Shown here: positions 19,108 through 28,016 of the stretch, piece after piece
How positions within the stretch are numbered: the first letter of the stretch is position 1
Layout of the letters: each line of letters opens with the position of its first letter
DNA from: Acidimicrobium ferrooxidans DSM 10331
Lineage (GTDB): Bacteria; Actinomycetota; Acidimicrobiia; Acidimicrobiales; Acidimicrobiaceae
Direction: 5' to 3'
Length of the DNA stretch: 64,000 nucleotides
NCBI RefSeq assembly: GCF_000023265.1
Contig: NC_013124.1
Location: 434,001 to 498,000 of the forward strand
Position numbers and translations under genes: made by a program
The notes under the pieces: generated by a model
Database searches by the model: none
Told to the model about the DNA's origin: nothing
Seen by the model: the letters and a program-made list of their open reading frames with translations, nothing else

Positions 19108-19779
19108 ATGGGTGAGGTGGCGTCGGGCGGGCTGTGGGATCTGCACCGGTTTCGCCAGCGCATCGATGAGCCGGAGCGCCGACTTCGCCTTGTGTGGCCG
19201 TCTCGTGCGGTGGACTTCGGAAGCCTCGACGAGGCGAGCGTACGACGAGCCCTTGCGCCGGCCCCGGCGAGCCGCGGCGGCGTCAGTGCAGCGGTCTTGA
19301 TTCCGATCGCCTTCGACGGCCCCTCCGGCCCGGAGGTTCTCGTGACGCGGCGTGCGCGTTCGTTGCGTCACCACGCTGGTGAGATCGCGTTCCCGGGAGG
19401 ACGGGCACGCGCGGGAGAGACGCTCGTCGAGACTGCACGCAGAGAGGCCGAGGAGGAGGTGGGCCTCGAGGCGAGTGCTGCTCGCGTGCTGGGGTCGGTC
19501 GGGGTTGGCTACACCCGCTCGAGTGCTTACGCGTTCGAGGCTCTGGTCGCGGCGGTGCCGCGTGAGACGATGCTCACGCTCCAACCCGATGAAGTGGAGA
19601 TGGCGGCGTGGGTCCCACTGGCGACACTGTTCGGGCCGGAGCGAGCTGCGAGCGAACTGTGGTACGACGACCGAGCGGGTTGGCTCCGAGTCTGGCTCTT
19701 CGACCTCGGTGATGACCTCCTGTGGGGAGCGAGCGCTCGCGTCGTCGCGGCGCTGGCTCAGTGTCTCGGCGCGACGTAG
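19108..19779 (+). CDS. NUDIX hydrolase, CoA-diphosphatase type
   Basis: A 223-residue protein. The NUDIX box GGRARAGETLVETARREAEEEVGL has all catalytic glutamates (quoted here as the G-x5-E-x7-REAEEEVGL pattern near residues 97-120). Just before it, LRHHAGEIAFPGG matches the UPF0035 signature that marks CoA pyrophosphatases such as NudL/NUDT7. It probably cleaves CoA or acyl-CoA to phosphopantetheine and 3',5'-ADP. The start follows a leaderless -10 box. Its 3' end overlaps the convergent thioesterase gene by 22 bases. Confidence 0.88.
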   Translation: MGEVASGGLWDLHRFRQRIDEPERRLRLVWPSRAVDFGSLDEASVRRALAPAPASRGGVSAAVLIPIAFDGPSGPEVLVTRRARSLRHHAGEIAFPGGRARAGETLVETARREAEEEVGLEASAARVLGSVGVGYTRSSAYAFEALVAAVPRETMLTLQPDEVEMAAWVPLATLFGPERAASELWYDDRAGWLRVWLFDLGDDLLWGASARVVAALAQCLGAT

Positions 19780-20534
19780 AGCGCCTGGAGCACCGCGCCG
19801 ATCACACCGTCGTCATCGAGCAACGTCGCGCGCGTGAGGCCAACACCATCGGCGTCGATGAAGCTCCGTGCCGAAACGGCGACGCGCGTCGTCGCGGGCT
19901 CGCGAACGAAGTCGATGTGGAGGCTCGGCGGGATGAAGAGCCACTCGTCGAAGGCGAGGTGGGTCGAGATCCCGTTCGCAACGTCAGCAATGAGCGCGGC
20001 GGCCTCGAGCGGTGTCATCGGCTCGCCTGCGACGAGGTGGATGCGCGGCGTGGCCCAGACGGTCGCGGGACCTGGTTGGGCGAAGGAGCCGTCGACGAAG
20101 CGCCAGTCGATCGCGGCACCGTACGGGAAACTGTCCATGATCGGATCGCGATGGCCGGCCTCGGGAGCCGGCAGCTTGGGTGTTGGTACGTGCGTTGGCG
20201 CTCGGCCCCGCTCGGTGGCGAAGAACCAGCCTCGTGCTTCGAACGCCACGCGGTCGCCGACGCGCGCACGCATGCGTGCGAGGCGGACGCGTCGTCCGTC
20301 GCGAGTGAGTTCGCGTTCGATGCGCAGTGGGGCGATCGGTACGGGGCCGATCAGATCCACGTCGAGTGAGGAGAGCCGCCAGCTGGCCTCTGGAACGATG
20401 CGCCGCAGTTCGTGGACCGCGAGGGCAGCCGGGGGTCCGCCGTGGGTGGCGTTCGGGTCCCACGGTCCGACGGCGTGGTTGGTCGGTTCGATGAGGTCGT
20501 CGTCGATCCTGCGAAAGAAGCTCTCGTCGCTCAC
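19758..20534 (-). CDS. Thioesterase-like (double hotdog) protein
   Basis: About 258 residues. The order of motifs fits a TesB-like double hotdog acyl-CoA thioesterase: HGGPPAALAVHELRR near the N-terminus, a first-strand set ending in GWFFATER, then the second domain with ANGISTHLAFDEWLFIPPSL and a terminal strand region DDDGVIGAVLQALYVAP. The catalytic Asp/Thr/Gln set of E. coli TesB cannot be assigned with confidence. GTG at 20534 is favoured because a TAGGCT box lies eight bases upstream; GTG at 20561 is an alternative. Confidence 0.7.
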   Translation of the reverse strand: MSDESFFRRIDDDLIEPTNHAVGPWDPNATHGGPPAALAVHELRRIVPEASWRLSSLDVDLIGPVPIAPLRIERELTRDGRRVRLARMRARVGDRVAFEARGWFFATERGRAPTHVPTPKLPAPEAGHRDPIMDSFPYGAAIDWRFVDGSFAQPGPATVWATPRIHLVAGEPMTPLEAAALIADVANGISTHLAFDEWLFIPPSLHIDFVREPATTRVAVSARSFIDADGVGLTRATLLDDDGVIGAVLQALYVAPRH

Positions 20535-20542
20535 GAGCCTCG

Positions 20543-20548
20543 AGCCTA
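20543..20548 (-). promoter_or_regulatory. -10 box of the thioesterase gene, leaderless
   Basis: TAGGCT on the minus strand, eight bases before the GTG at 20534. Confidence 0.5.
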
Positions 20549-20577
20549 CGTCGCATCCCACGCCGCTCTTGCGGGGG

Positions 20578-20955
20578 CTAGTGAGGGTGCTCAGCCACCC
20601 AGAGGCCGATCCAGGCGAGTAGGGAGCCCGCGACCACCGTGCCGAGCATGTTGGCGAGTGAACGCGTGAGCTGGCGGCGTCTGGCCAGGGCCAGCGACTC
20701 GACCGCGAGCGTCGAGAAGGTCGTGTAGGCGCCGATGAATCCCCCGTCGATCACCGTCGCGAGGTTGGCTGGGAGGAGGCCGCCGAGCGCGAGACCGGTG
20801 ACGAGACCGAGTGCGAGTGAGCCCGACAGGTTGATCGTGAGCGTTCCCCATGGGAAGGTCGCTTGGGGCAGCACCCGACCCATCAGTACTCGGTCGACGG
20901 CCCAGCGGACGATCGCGCCCGCGGCGCCGGCGATGGCGACGAGAACCCAGGTCAC
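20578..20955 (-). CDS. crcB: Fluoride channel subunit CrcB/Fluc (second copy)
   Basis: A 125-residue protein with four hydrophobic helices. Family motifs are present: GAAGAIVRW, FPWGTLTINLSGS with the pore Asn, and GFIGAYTTFSTL with the phenylalanine-box region. Fluc proteins export fluoride as dual-topology or paired dimers. A second crcB lies two genes upstream, so the channel is probably a heterodimer. GTG start overlaps the DUF190 stop (GTGA). Confidence 0.94.
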   Translation of the reverse strand: MTWVLVAIAGAAGAIVRWAVDRVLMGRVLPQATFPWGTLTINLSGSLALGLVTGLALGGLLPANLATVIDGGFIGAYTTFSTLAVESLALARRRQLTRSLANMLGTVVAGSLLAWIGLWVAEHPH

Positions 20956-21290
20956 GAGCGATGGGCGATCCCAAGGCGCCGCAACGTGCTCGGGAACTCG
21001 ATCGCGAGCGCCCGCACGCCGTCGCCGTCGAGCCGCTCAAGCAGTGCCTCGATGCGATCGGCCTGGTCGGCGATGACGATCGCGATGCCTTCGTCGTCGT
21101 CGAGGGACAGCAGCGTGGAGCGTCGGAGCCGCAGGTGCTCGCCGAAGCTCTCGACGGCCCGAAAGGCGGTTGCACCCGCGAGGCCGAGATCGAGGGCTCG
21201 GCGCATGACGTGGTCGACGACGGCCTCGTGGCCGATCCGATCGCCCTCGTTCACGAACACGATGACACAGCGCGCCTCGTCGGACGTCAT
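20952..21290 (-). CDS. DUF190 (COG1993) protein
   Basis: A 112-residue soluble protein with a PII-like alpha/beta pattern: CVIVFVNEGDRIGHEAVVDH, then ALDLGLAGATAFRAVESFG, then GIAIVIADQADRIEALLERL. DUF190 proteins are often encoded beside crcB and some resemble PII signal proteins. The function here is unproven. It is sandwiched between two crcB genes with four-base overlaps on both sides, so a role tied to fluoride export is likely. Confidence 0.85.
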   Translation of the reverse strand: MTSDEARCVIVFVNEGDRIGHEAVVDHVMRRALDLGLAGATAFRAVESFGEHLRLRRSTLLSLDDDEGIAIVIADQADRIEALLERLDGDGVRALAIEFPSTLRRLGIAHRS

Positions 21291-21736
21291 AGACAACCTC
21301 CCTCTATCCCAGGGGCTCGACGGCGCTGTGAGCGGGCGTCGAGCAGCGCGGTCGTCGCTGCGCGGCCTGCGACGACCGCGAGGAGGCCAGCTGCGATCGT
21401 GAGTGCACCATAGAGCACGGCGGACCCCCACGCACCGCGATCGGCGGTCTGGGCGATGGCGAGCGCGAGCGACGACAGCGTGGTCAAACCGCCGCACAGG
21501 CCCGTCGCCACGAGCAGCCGAAGACGCCGTCCAGAGGTCGGCGCGAGGCGCTCCGCGAGCGCGAGGACCCCGCCGATCACGAAGGCGCCGAGGACGTTTG
21601 CGGCGAGGATCCCGAGTGGAAACGACGGGGTGGTGTCGAGGACCTGCTCGAGCCAGACCCGCGTGAGCGCACCCACGGCGCCTCCGATCCCCACGAGCGC
21701 CGCGCGCCGCGCTCGTCGCGCATGGTCGCCGGTCAT
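21287..21736 (-). CDS. crcB: Fluoride channel subunit CrcB/Fluc (first copy)
   Basis: A 149-residue CrcB with four hydrophobic segments. Motifs include GIGGAVGALTRVWLE, FPLGILAANVLGAF with the conserved Asn, and TGLCGGLTTLSSL in place of the usual GxxGxxTTFSTF. It is more divergent than the second copy and lacks the Phe of TTFST (it reads TTLSS), fitting a specialised partner in a heterodimer. The start overlaps the stop of the PstS-like lipoprotein gene (ATGA) and the stop overlaps DUF190. Confidence 0.92.
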   Translation of the reverse strand: MTGDHARRARRAALVGIGGAVGALTRVWLEQVLDTTPSFPLGILAANVLGAFVIGGVLALAERLAPTSGRRLRLLVATGLCGGLTTLSSLALAIAQTADRGAWGSAVLYGALTIAAGLLAVVAGRAATTALLDARSQRRRAPGIEGGCL

Positions 21737-22638
21737 GGGATCGATGCCTCGAGGCTCGCGATGCGCGCGTCGAGGCGGGTCAGCTCCTGGGCGCGCTGGG
21801 CAGGCGGTTCGGGGCCGTCGAGCACCAGGGCGCGCGCGAGCGCCGTCGCTGCGAGCTCGAGCCTGGGCGCCGACGGGGCCGGCGCGATGAAGGCGGTGGC
21901 GGCCGAGCTCAAGGGGTAGGCGGACTCGGTCGGCGTGCGCGCCGTCTGGGTCGCATCCAGAATGCTCGCGGCCTCCGGCGAGGTCGAGTTCTCGAGGAAC
22001 GCGAGGCATCCGACCGTACCGGCGCAGGTGGTCGAGACCCGCGCTCGGATCTGGCTCGCGGTGACGCCCAGCGTTTGCTGGAGCCAGATCGCGACCGTGC
22101 TCCCTGCCTCGATCGGGGCGATGGTCACCGGTACCGGCGGGAGCGAGAGGGACGGGTTGAGGTGCGCGATCGTGGCGTCGTCCCAGACGCTGATGCGTCC
22201 GGTCACGAGGTCGGCGAGCGCGGCCTCGCTCAGCACGAGTCCGGTCGTCGCCCCGAGGTTGACCGAAACGGTGAGCTCTTCGGGAGCGTACGGCCAGGGC
22301 GCGAGCCCACTCTGGGCCACGATGCTCGCCGCCGGGGCGAGGCTCGCGACGACCATCTCGTCGTGCGTGGTGACGAGGGAGCTAGCGATCTGGGCGAGCG
22401 GCACCGTCTGGATGCTCACCGACAGGGCCGGGTCGTCGCGGCGCACGGCGCGCACGGCACTCTCGAGGGCCGGGAGCGCACCCGGATCGGCGAGCACCGT
22501 GAGGTGGGTCGCGCCGAGGACGCTCGCGAGCCGCTGCGTCGCCGTCGTCGAACTCGACGACGGGCTCGTGGTGCCGCACGCGGCGAGCACGACCGCTCCG
22601 ACGCAAGGCGCCAGGCGCGCCGCCACCGTTGGTCGCAT
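21733..22638 (-). CDS. PstS-like substrate-binding lipoprotein
   Basis: A 301-residue exported protein. A lipobox VVLAAC ends the signal peptide and a Ser/Thr-rich linker follows. The rest resembles phosphate-binding PstS proteins: VLSEAALADLVTGRISVWDD, then IAHLNPSLSLPPVPV and an EAGSTVAIWLQQTLG segment like the R-x-x-GSGT-x-x-F stretch of PstS, in degenerate form. The canonical phosphate-loop residues are not clearly kept. No permease genes follow; instead it is translationally coupled to crcB-DUF190-crcB, so it may bind another anion. Confidence 0.75.
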   Translation of the reverse strand: MRPTVAARLAPCVGAVVLAACGTTSPSSSSTTATQRLASVLGATHLTVLADPGALPALESAVRAVRRDDPALSVSIQTVPLAQIASSLVTTHDEMVVASLAPAASIVAQSGLAPWPYAPEELTVSVNLGATTGLVLSEAALADLVTGRISVWDDATIAHLNPSLSLPPVPVTIAPIEAGSTVAIWLQQTLGVTASQIRARVSTTCAGTVGCLAFLENSTSPEAASILDATQTARTPTESAYPLSSAATAFIAPAPSAPRLELAATALARALVLDGPEPPAQRAQELTRLDARIASLEASIP

Positions 22639-22661
22639 CACCCTGTCGACGCCTCCCACCG

Positions 22662-22686
22662 CGTAGACTGCGAGTCGCAGTCTACG
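22662..22686. promoter_or_regulatory. Palindrome with facing -10 boxes, divergent promoter region
   Basis: Perfect 11-base arms (CGTAGACTGCG and its complement) flank AGT. Each arm contains TAGACT, read on the plus strand at 22664-22669 and on the minus strand at 22679-22684. Transcription could start on either side toward guaB3 and toward the fluoride operon, with mutually exclusive polymerase binding. It could instead be an operator or an RNA hairpin. Confidence 0.55.
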
Positions 22687-22751
22687 AGCGCCCCTGGGGG
22701 AAAGCGTGAGAGACGCAATCGCACGACGTCCCAGCGAGGAGGGTGGTTACC

Positions 22752-23915
22752 GTGGCGGAGATCGAGATCGGACTCGGGAAGTCGGGCCGACGGGCCTATG
22801 GGTTCGACGACATCGCGATCGTGCCTTCGAGGCGAACCCGCGACCCTGAGGACGTCGACATCTCCTGGGAGATCGACGCGTTCCGCTTCGAGCTCCCCAT
22901 GATGGCCTCGGCGATGGATGGCGTCGTCTCGCCCGCCACCGCGATCGAGATCGGCCGCCTCGGCGGTCTCGCGGTGCTCAACCTCGAGGGGCTCTGGACG
23001 CGCTACGAGGATCCGGATGCGGTCTATGCCGAGATCGCTCAGCTCCCCTCCGACAAGGCGACCGCGCGGATGCAGGAGATCTACGCCGAGCCGATCAAGC
23101 CGTCGCTCATCACCGAGCGCATCCGCGAGATCAAGGCTGCGGGGGTCGTCGCGGCGGCGTCGGTGACGCCGCAACGCACCGAGGAGTTCATCGGTGCGAT
23201 CTTGAAGGGCGAACTCGACATCCTCGTCATCCAGGGGACGGTGGTCTCGGCCGAGCACGTGTCGAAGACCCAGGAGCCGCTGAACCTCAAGCGTTTCATC
23301 CGAGAGCTCGAGATCCCGGTCATCGTGGGAGGCACCGCGTCCTACCAGGCGACCTTGCACCTCATGCGGACGGGTGCGGTCGGGGTGTTGGTCGGGGTGG
23401 GTCCCGGGCATGCGTGCACCACGCGTGCGGTCCTTGGGCTCGGGGTGCCGCAGGCGACGGCGATCGCCGATGCCGCGGCGGCGAGGATGCGCCACCTGGA
23501 CGAGACGGGCGTCTACGTGCACGTGATCGCGGACGGTGGGATGTCCAAGGGCGGTGACATCGCCAAGGCCATCGCGGTCGGCGCGGATGCGGTGATGATC
23601 GGCTCTCCGCTCGCAGCGGCCTACGAGGCACCGGGTCGCGGGTTCCACTGGGGCATGGCGACCTTCCACCCGACGCTCCCTCGAGGCACCCGGGTGCGTA
23701 CCGAGCAGCGCGGTTCGCTCCAGGAGATCCTGGTCGGACCGGCCCGGGAGAACGATGGTCGCCTGAATCTCTTCGGGGCCCTGCGTACCTCCATGGCCAC
23801 CTGCGGCTACGAGTCCATCAAGGAGTTCCAGAAGGCCGAGGTGATGGTCGCGCCAGCGCTCCAGACCGAGGGTAAGTCCCTCCAGCGCGAGCAGCACGTC
23901 GGCCAGGGGCGCTAG
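22752..23915 (+). CDS. guaB3: GuaB3-family IMP dehydrogenase-related protein
   Basis: A 387-residue (beta/alpha)8 protein of the actinobacterial GuaB3 type. It has no CBS insert. Early segments [20 protein letters not shown] and [16 protein letters not shown] are typical of the family. A Cys is present in the catalytic-loop region [18 protein letters not shown], followed by [20 protein letters not shown]. The role of GuaB3 is debated; some members reduce GMP or oxidise IMP. GTG at 22752 is chosen because GAGGAGGG lies eight bases upstream; GTG at 22743 overlaps it. The stop overlaps the guaA start by one base. Confidence 0.9.
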   Translation: MAEIEIGLGKSGRRAYGFDDIAIVPSRRTRDPEDVDISWEIDAFRFELPMMASAMDGVVSPATAIEIGRLGGLAVLNLEGLWTRYEDPDAVYAEIAQLPSDKATARMQEIYAEPIKPSLITERIREIKAAGVVAAASVTPQRTEEFIGAILKGELDILVIQGTVVSAEHVSKTQEPLNLKRFIRELEIPVIVGGTASYQATLHLMRTGAVGVLVGVGPGHACTTRAVLGLGVPQATAIADAAAARMRHLDETGVYVHVIADGGMSKGGDIAKAIAVGADAVMIGSPLAAAYEAPGRGFHWGMATFHPTLPRGTRVRTEQRGSLQEILVGPARENDGRLNLFGALRTSMATCGYESIKEFQKAEVMVAPALQTEGKSLQREQHVGQGR

Positions 23916-25468
23916 TGCGCCACGCCGACGAGCAGGTCGTCCTTGTCGTCGACTTCGGCGCGCAGTACGCGCAGCTGATCGCACGGCGGGTGCGCGAACT
24001 CCACGTGTACTCGGAGGTCGTCCCGGCTCGGGACGCACTGGCGTTCGTCCGCTCGCGGCGGCCGGCGGCGGTGATCCTCTCGGGTGGTCCGGCGTCCGTA
24101 TACGCCCCCGGTGCGCCGGGGCTCGCGCCCGAGGTGCTCGAGGCGAACGTGCCCATCCTCGGGATCTGCTACGGCGCTCAGCTGATGGCCCAGCAGCTTG
24201 GCGGCGTCGTCGAGCACGGAGGTTCGGGTGAGTACGGCAGAACGGTGATCGAGCGCACCGACGAGCGTGCGCACCTGCTCCCGCCGCTCCGTGGCGAGGC
24301 GCCTGAGACGGTGTGGATGAGTCACGCCGACGCGATCGTTGCCCCGCCCGAGGGCGCGCGGGTGGTCGCGAGCTCGGCCGGGGCACCGGTCGCGGCCTTC
24401 GAGGATCCCGCGAGGCGGCGCTTCGGTGTGCAGTGGCATCCCGAGGTCTCGCACACCCCAGGTGGCATGGAGCTCCTCGGACGGTTCCTGTTCGACGTGG
24501 TGGGGCTCGAGCCGCGCTGGACGAGTTTTTCGATCATCGAGCAGGCGATCGCAGAGGTCCGGAGCACGGTCGGCGATGGTCGGGCGATCTGTGCGCTCTC
24601 GGGTGGGGTGGATTCGACCGTGGCCGCGGCGCTCACCGCCGAGGCGATCGGCGACCGGCTCACCTGCGTCTTCGTCGACACGGGCCTCCTGCGCTCGGGC
24701 GAGGCGGAGCAGGTCGAACATCTGTTCCGTTCCCAGTTCGACATCGAGCTGATCGTGGTGGACGCGGCCGATCGCTTCTTCGACGCCTTGGCGGGCGTGA
24801 CCGACCCCGAGGCCAAGCGCAAGATCATCGGCGAACTCTTCATCCGCATCTTCGAAGAAACGGCGGCCTCGAAGACCAACGCGACCCACCTCGTCCAGGG
24901 CACGCTCTATCCGGACATCGTCGAGTCCGGTAGCGATGGCTCGGCGACCATCAAGTCGCACCACAACGTCGGCGGCCTCCCGGACGACGTCGCGTTCACG
25001 ATCGTCGAGCCACTGCGACGCCTGTTCAAGGACGAGGTCCGTCGCATCGGCGTCGAGCTCGGTATCCCCGAGTCGTTCGTGTGGCGCCAACCATTCCCCG
25101 GTCCGGGGATCGCGGTTCGAGTGCTCGGCGAGGTGACCGCAGAGCGGGTCGAGACGGTTCGCCGTGCGGATCGCATCGTCCAAGACGAGCTCGACGAGGC
25201 TGGGCTCTCGCGCTCGCTATGGCAGGCCTTCGCGGTCCTGGCCCCTGGGCTCCGGTCGGTCGGCGTCTCGGGGGACGCGCGTACCTACGACGCCCCGGTC
25301 ATCGTGAGGGCGGTCGAGTCCGAGGACGCCATGACCGCAGATTGGGCACGGCTGCCATGGGAGGTGCTCGATCGCATCTCGCGGCGGATCGTCAACGAGG
25401 TCCCGGGCGTCAATCGCGTCGTCTATGACGTGACCTCCAAGCCGCCAGGCACCATCGAGTGGGAGTGA
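23915..25468 (+). CDS. guaA: GMP synthase (glutamine-hydrolysing)
   Basis: A 517-residue two-domain enzyme that turns XMP, ATP and glutamine into GMP. The class I glutaminase has the nucleophile Cys85 in GICYGAQLM and the later QWHPEVSHT His/Glu. The ATP-pyrophosphatase P-loop is [10 protein letters not shown]. The dimerisation domain ends with KPPGTIEWE, the invariant GuaA C-terminus. The GTG start shares a base with the guaB3 stop, so the pair forms a purine operon. Confidence 0.97.
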   Translation: MRHADEQVVLVVDFGAQYAQLIARRVRELHVYSEVVPARDALAFVRSRRPAAVILSGGPASVYAPGAPGLAPEVLEANVPILGICYGAQLMAQQLGGVVEHGGSGEYGRTVIERTDERAHLLPPLRGEAPETVWMSHADAIVAPPEGARVVASSAGAPVAAFEDPARRRFGVQWHPEVSHTPGGMELLGRFLFDVVGLEPRWTSFSIIEQAIAEVRSTVGDGRAICALSGGVDSTVAAALTAEAIGDRLTCVFVDTGLLRSGEAEQVEHLFRSQFDIELIVVDAADRFFDALAGVTDPEAKRKIIGELFIRIFEETAASKTNATHLVQGTLYPDIVESGSDGSATIKSHHNVGGLPDDVAFTIVEPLRRLFKDEVRRIGVELGIPESFVWRQPFPGPGIAVRVLGEVTAERVETVRRADRIVQDELDEAGLSRSLWQAFAVLAPGLRSVGVSGDARTYDAPVIVRAVESEDAMTADWARLPWEVLDRISRRIVNEVPGVNRVVYDVTSKPPGTIEWE

Positions 25469-25472
25469 CGAG

Positions 25473-27620
25473 GTGCTCGAGGAGCTCCTCGAGGATCTGA
25501 ACCCCTCGCAGCGAGAGGCGGTCAGCGCTCCGATCGGACCGGTGCTCGTGCTCGCAGGGGCCGGCTCGGGCAAGACGAGGGTGCTGACGCGCCGCGTCGC
25601 CTGGCTGCTCGCCGCTGGCGAGCGGCCGTCGTCGATCCTCGCGATCACCTTCACCAACAAGGCAGCCGGGGAGATGGCCGAGCGCGTCCGCAGTCTTGTT
25701 GGACCCAACGCGGATGGCTTGTGGGTCTCGACGTTCCACGCCGCGTGCGCGCGGATGCTCCGGCTGCACCCCGAACTCGGGGGTTTGCGCTCTGGCTGGA
25801 GCATCTATGACCAAGACGATGCGAGGCGGTTGCTCGAGCGGACCATTCGACGCTTGGACCTCGACACCAAGCGGTTCCCACCGCGGGCGATCGCCCAGCA
25901 GGTGTCGCTCGCCAAGGCTCGGCTCGTCGACCCGGAGCGTTTCACCGACGAGGCGGAGGGGCTCTACGAGCGCCAGGTCGCCATGGTCTATCGGTCCTAC
26001 CAGGCCGCGCTTGCCGAGGCGAACGCGGCCGACTTCGACGATCTGATCGGACTCGTCGTCGAGGGTCTCGCGACGCGACCGGAGCTCGCCGAGCATTGGC
26101 GACGTCGGTTCCGCCACGTCCTCATCGACGAGTACCAGGATGCGAACCCGGCCCAGCACGCCTTCGTCGCCGAGCTCGTCGGTCGTAGCGGGAGCGTGTT
26201 CGCCGTCGGCGACGTCGATCAGTCGATCTACGCCTTCCGCGGTGCGGATCCCTCTGGTGTCCTCACGTTCGAGGAGCGCTTCGACGGCGCGAAGGTCGTC
26301 ACGCTCGAGCAGAACTATCGCTCGACCAACGCCATCTTGGGGCTCGCCAACGCGGTGATCGCCAAGAACCGTCGTCGCTACGCCAAGCACCTGTTCTCCG
26401 AGCTCGGCGAGGGCACGCCGGCGCGACGCTATCAGGCCACCGACGAGCGGGACGAGGCCCGTTGGGTGGCCGCGACCGTACGAGAGTTCCTCCAACGTGG
26501 CGGCGTCGATCCCAGCGAGATTGCGGTCATCTTTCGCACCAATGCGCAGAGTCGTCCGCTCGAAGAAGCCTTCTCGGAGGCGGGCATCCCGTTCCGCGTG
26601 GTCGGAGGCGTCCGTTTCTACGAGCGCCGCGAGGTGCGTGATCTGCTCGCCTACCTGAGAGTCCTCGCCAACCCGGACGACGACGTCGCGCTGGCGCGGA
26701 TTCTGAACGTGCCACGGCGCGGGATCGGCCGGGGCACCGAGGAGGCGCTCCAGGCGGCTGCGGCACTGCGCGGTCGGAGCATGCTGTCGCTGCTGCGTGC
26801 AGAGGGCGTCGAGGTGCTCGGTCTGACGAGCCGCCAGGAGCGGGCCCTGCGAGGGTTCGTCGAGCTCATCGATCGCCTGGGAGCGCTTGCGTCGCTCCAT
26901 CGACCGAGCGAGCTGATCGACGCGGTCGTCGCCGAGACGAGCTACCTCGAGCACCTCAACGAGGAGGATCCGATCACCCTCGAGGGTCGCCTCGAGAACA
27001 TCGCCGAACTGCGTGCCTCGGCGGCGGAGGCTGACGATCTCGAGAGCTTCCTGGAGCGCGCCGCGCTCGTGTCGGCGGTCGACGAGGTGATGGGTGCCTC
27101 GGGCGTCACCCTCTTGACGGCGCACGCCGCCAAGGGTCTGGAGTTCGACGTCGTGGTGGTCGTGGGACTCGAGGAGGGGGTCTTTCCCCACGTGCGTGCC
27201 ATCGTCGATGCCGAGGCGGTCGAGGAGGAGCGTCGACTGTTCTACGTCGCCATGACCCGAGCACGCACGACGCTCGTTCTCACGAGCGCGAGGCGCCGGG
27301 CGAGCTGGGGCGAGCCGCTCTACAACCCACCCAGTCGCTTTCTCGACGAGCTGCCGGCTGATCTCGTGGCGACGACCGCGGCGCCCGTCGCTGTCGGGAC
27401 GGCGTGTGCGGAGTCGATCCAACGTGCGAGTGCGGTCGTCGAAGCCCGTGCAGCCCGGAGCGAGTGGGTGGTAGGCGATCGAGTCTTCCACGCTCGCTAC
27501 GGCGAGGGAACCATCAGACGGGTCGTGCCGCGGGGCGTCGACGACGAGCTCGTGATCGCGTTCCACGGCGCTGGCGAGCGTCGCTTCTTCGCCTCGATGG
27601 TCAAGCTACGACGCGCGTGA
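25473..27620 (+). CDS. pcrA: UvrD/PcrA-type superfamily 1 DNA helicase
   Basis: A 715-residue 3'-5' helicase used in repair and replication-fork clearance. Motifs in order: LNPSQREAV Q-motif, AGAGSGKT (28-35), ITFTNKAAGEM (Ia), DEYQDAN (II, near 219), GDVDQSIYAFRGA (III), QNYRS (IV), TAHAAKGLEFD (V) and EERRLFYVAMTRAR (VI). The C-terminal VVGDRVFHARYGEGTI is the Tudor-like domain through which PcrA contacts RNA polymerase. GTG start lies four bases after guaA, so it is probably co-transcribed. Confidence 0.95.
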   Translation: MLEELLEDLNPSQREAVSAPIGPVLVLAGAGSGKTRVLTRRVAWLLAAGERPSSILAITFTNKAAGEMAERVRSLVGPNADGLWVSTFHAACARMLRLHPELGGLRSGWSIYDQDDARRLLERTIRRLDLDTKRFPPRAIAQQVSLAKARLVDPERFTDEAEGLYERQVAMVYRSYQAALAEANAADFDDLIGLVVEGLATRPELAEHWRRRFRHVLIDEYQDANPAQHAFVAELVGRSGSVFAVGDVDQSIYAFRGADPSGVLTFEERFDGAKVVTLEQNYRSTNAILGLANAVIAKNRRRYAKHLFSELGEGTPARRYQATDERDEARWVAATVREFLQRGGVDPSEIAVIFRTNAQSRPLEEAFSEAGIPFRVVGGVRFYERREVRDLLAYLRVLANPDDDVALARILNVPRRGIGRGTEEALQAAAALRGRSMLSLLRAEGVEVLGLTSRQERALRGFVELIDRLGALASLHRPSELIDAVVAETSYLEHLNEEDPITLEGRLENIAELRASAAEADDLESFLERAALVSAVDEVMGASGVTLLTAHAAKGLEFDVVVVVGLEEGVFPHVRAIVDAEAVEEERRLFYVAMTRARTTLVLTSARRRASWGEPLYNPPSRFLDELPADLVATTAAPVAVGTACAESIQRASAVVEARAARSEWVVGDRVFHARYGEGTIRRVVPRGVDDELVIAFHGAGERRFFASMVKLRRA

Positions 27621-28016
27621 GCTGAGCCCGGCTGGGGCCGCGAGAGCCCCTGCCGCGTCCCTGGCGGCGCATGTGCGCCCTCGTCGGTCGTGTCGGGGCG
27701 CGCGTGTCTCGGCTGGCTGGCCGGATGGGATGACGCTGTCGAGAAGCCGGACGACCACAGAGCGTGGGAATGCGGAGAGTGGTCACGCAACTTCCTGTGG
27801 GGAGAAAGTGGCAACACAGTGCGAACATGTCGATCAGGTGTAGTGAACAGTGCGTTACGGGGACAAATACCTGGAGAACTCGTGCTGGTTGGCCCCTCAT
27901 GGTGCGGCTACAGTTACCACAGCGAGAGCTGAAGGTGTCGAATTCGAGTAAATGTGTTGGCACGGATCGTCGTGCGTCGACACTGATCCGCTCGACAAGG
28001 AAGGAGAACCACCACC
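27621..28016. other. Promoter/leader region of the sqdB locus
   Basis: About 395 bases without a gene, and clearly richer in A+T than the flanks after 27740. TACAGT at 27909-27914 is a plausible -10 box and would give a leader of about 95 bases. In that leader CGGATC (27963-27968) pairs with GATCCG (27985-27990) around an inner GTCG/CGAC stem, and AAGGAGG precedes the start codon. Nothing else is recognised. Confidence 0.5.

Noticed and set aside
22638-22751. Fluoride riboswitch upstream of the crcB operon
   Set aside because: I looked for the conserved fluoride-aptamer segments on the minus strand and did not find them; only the palindrome is present.
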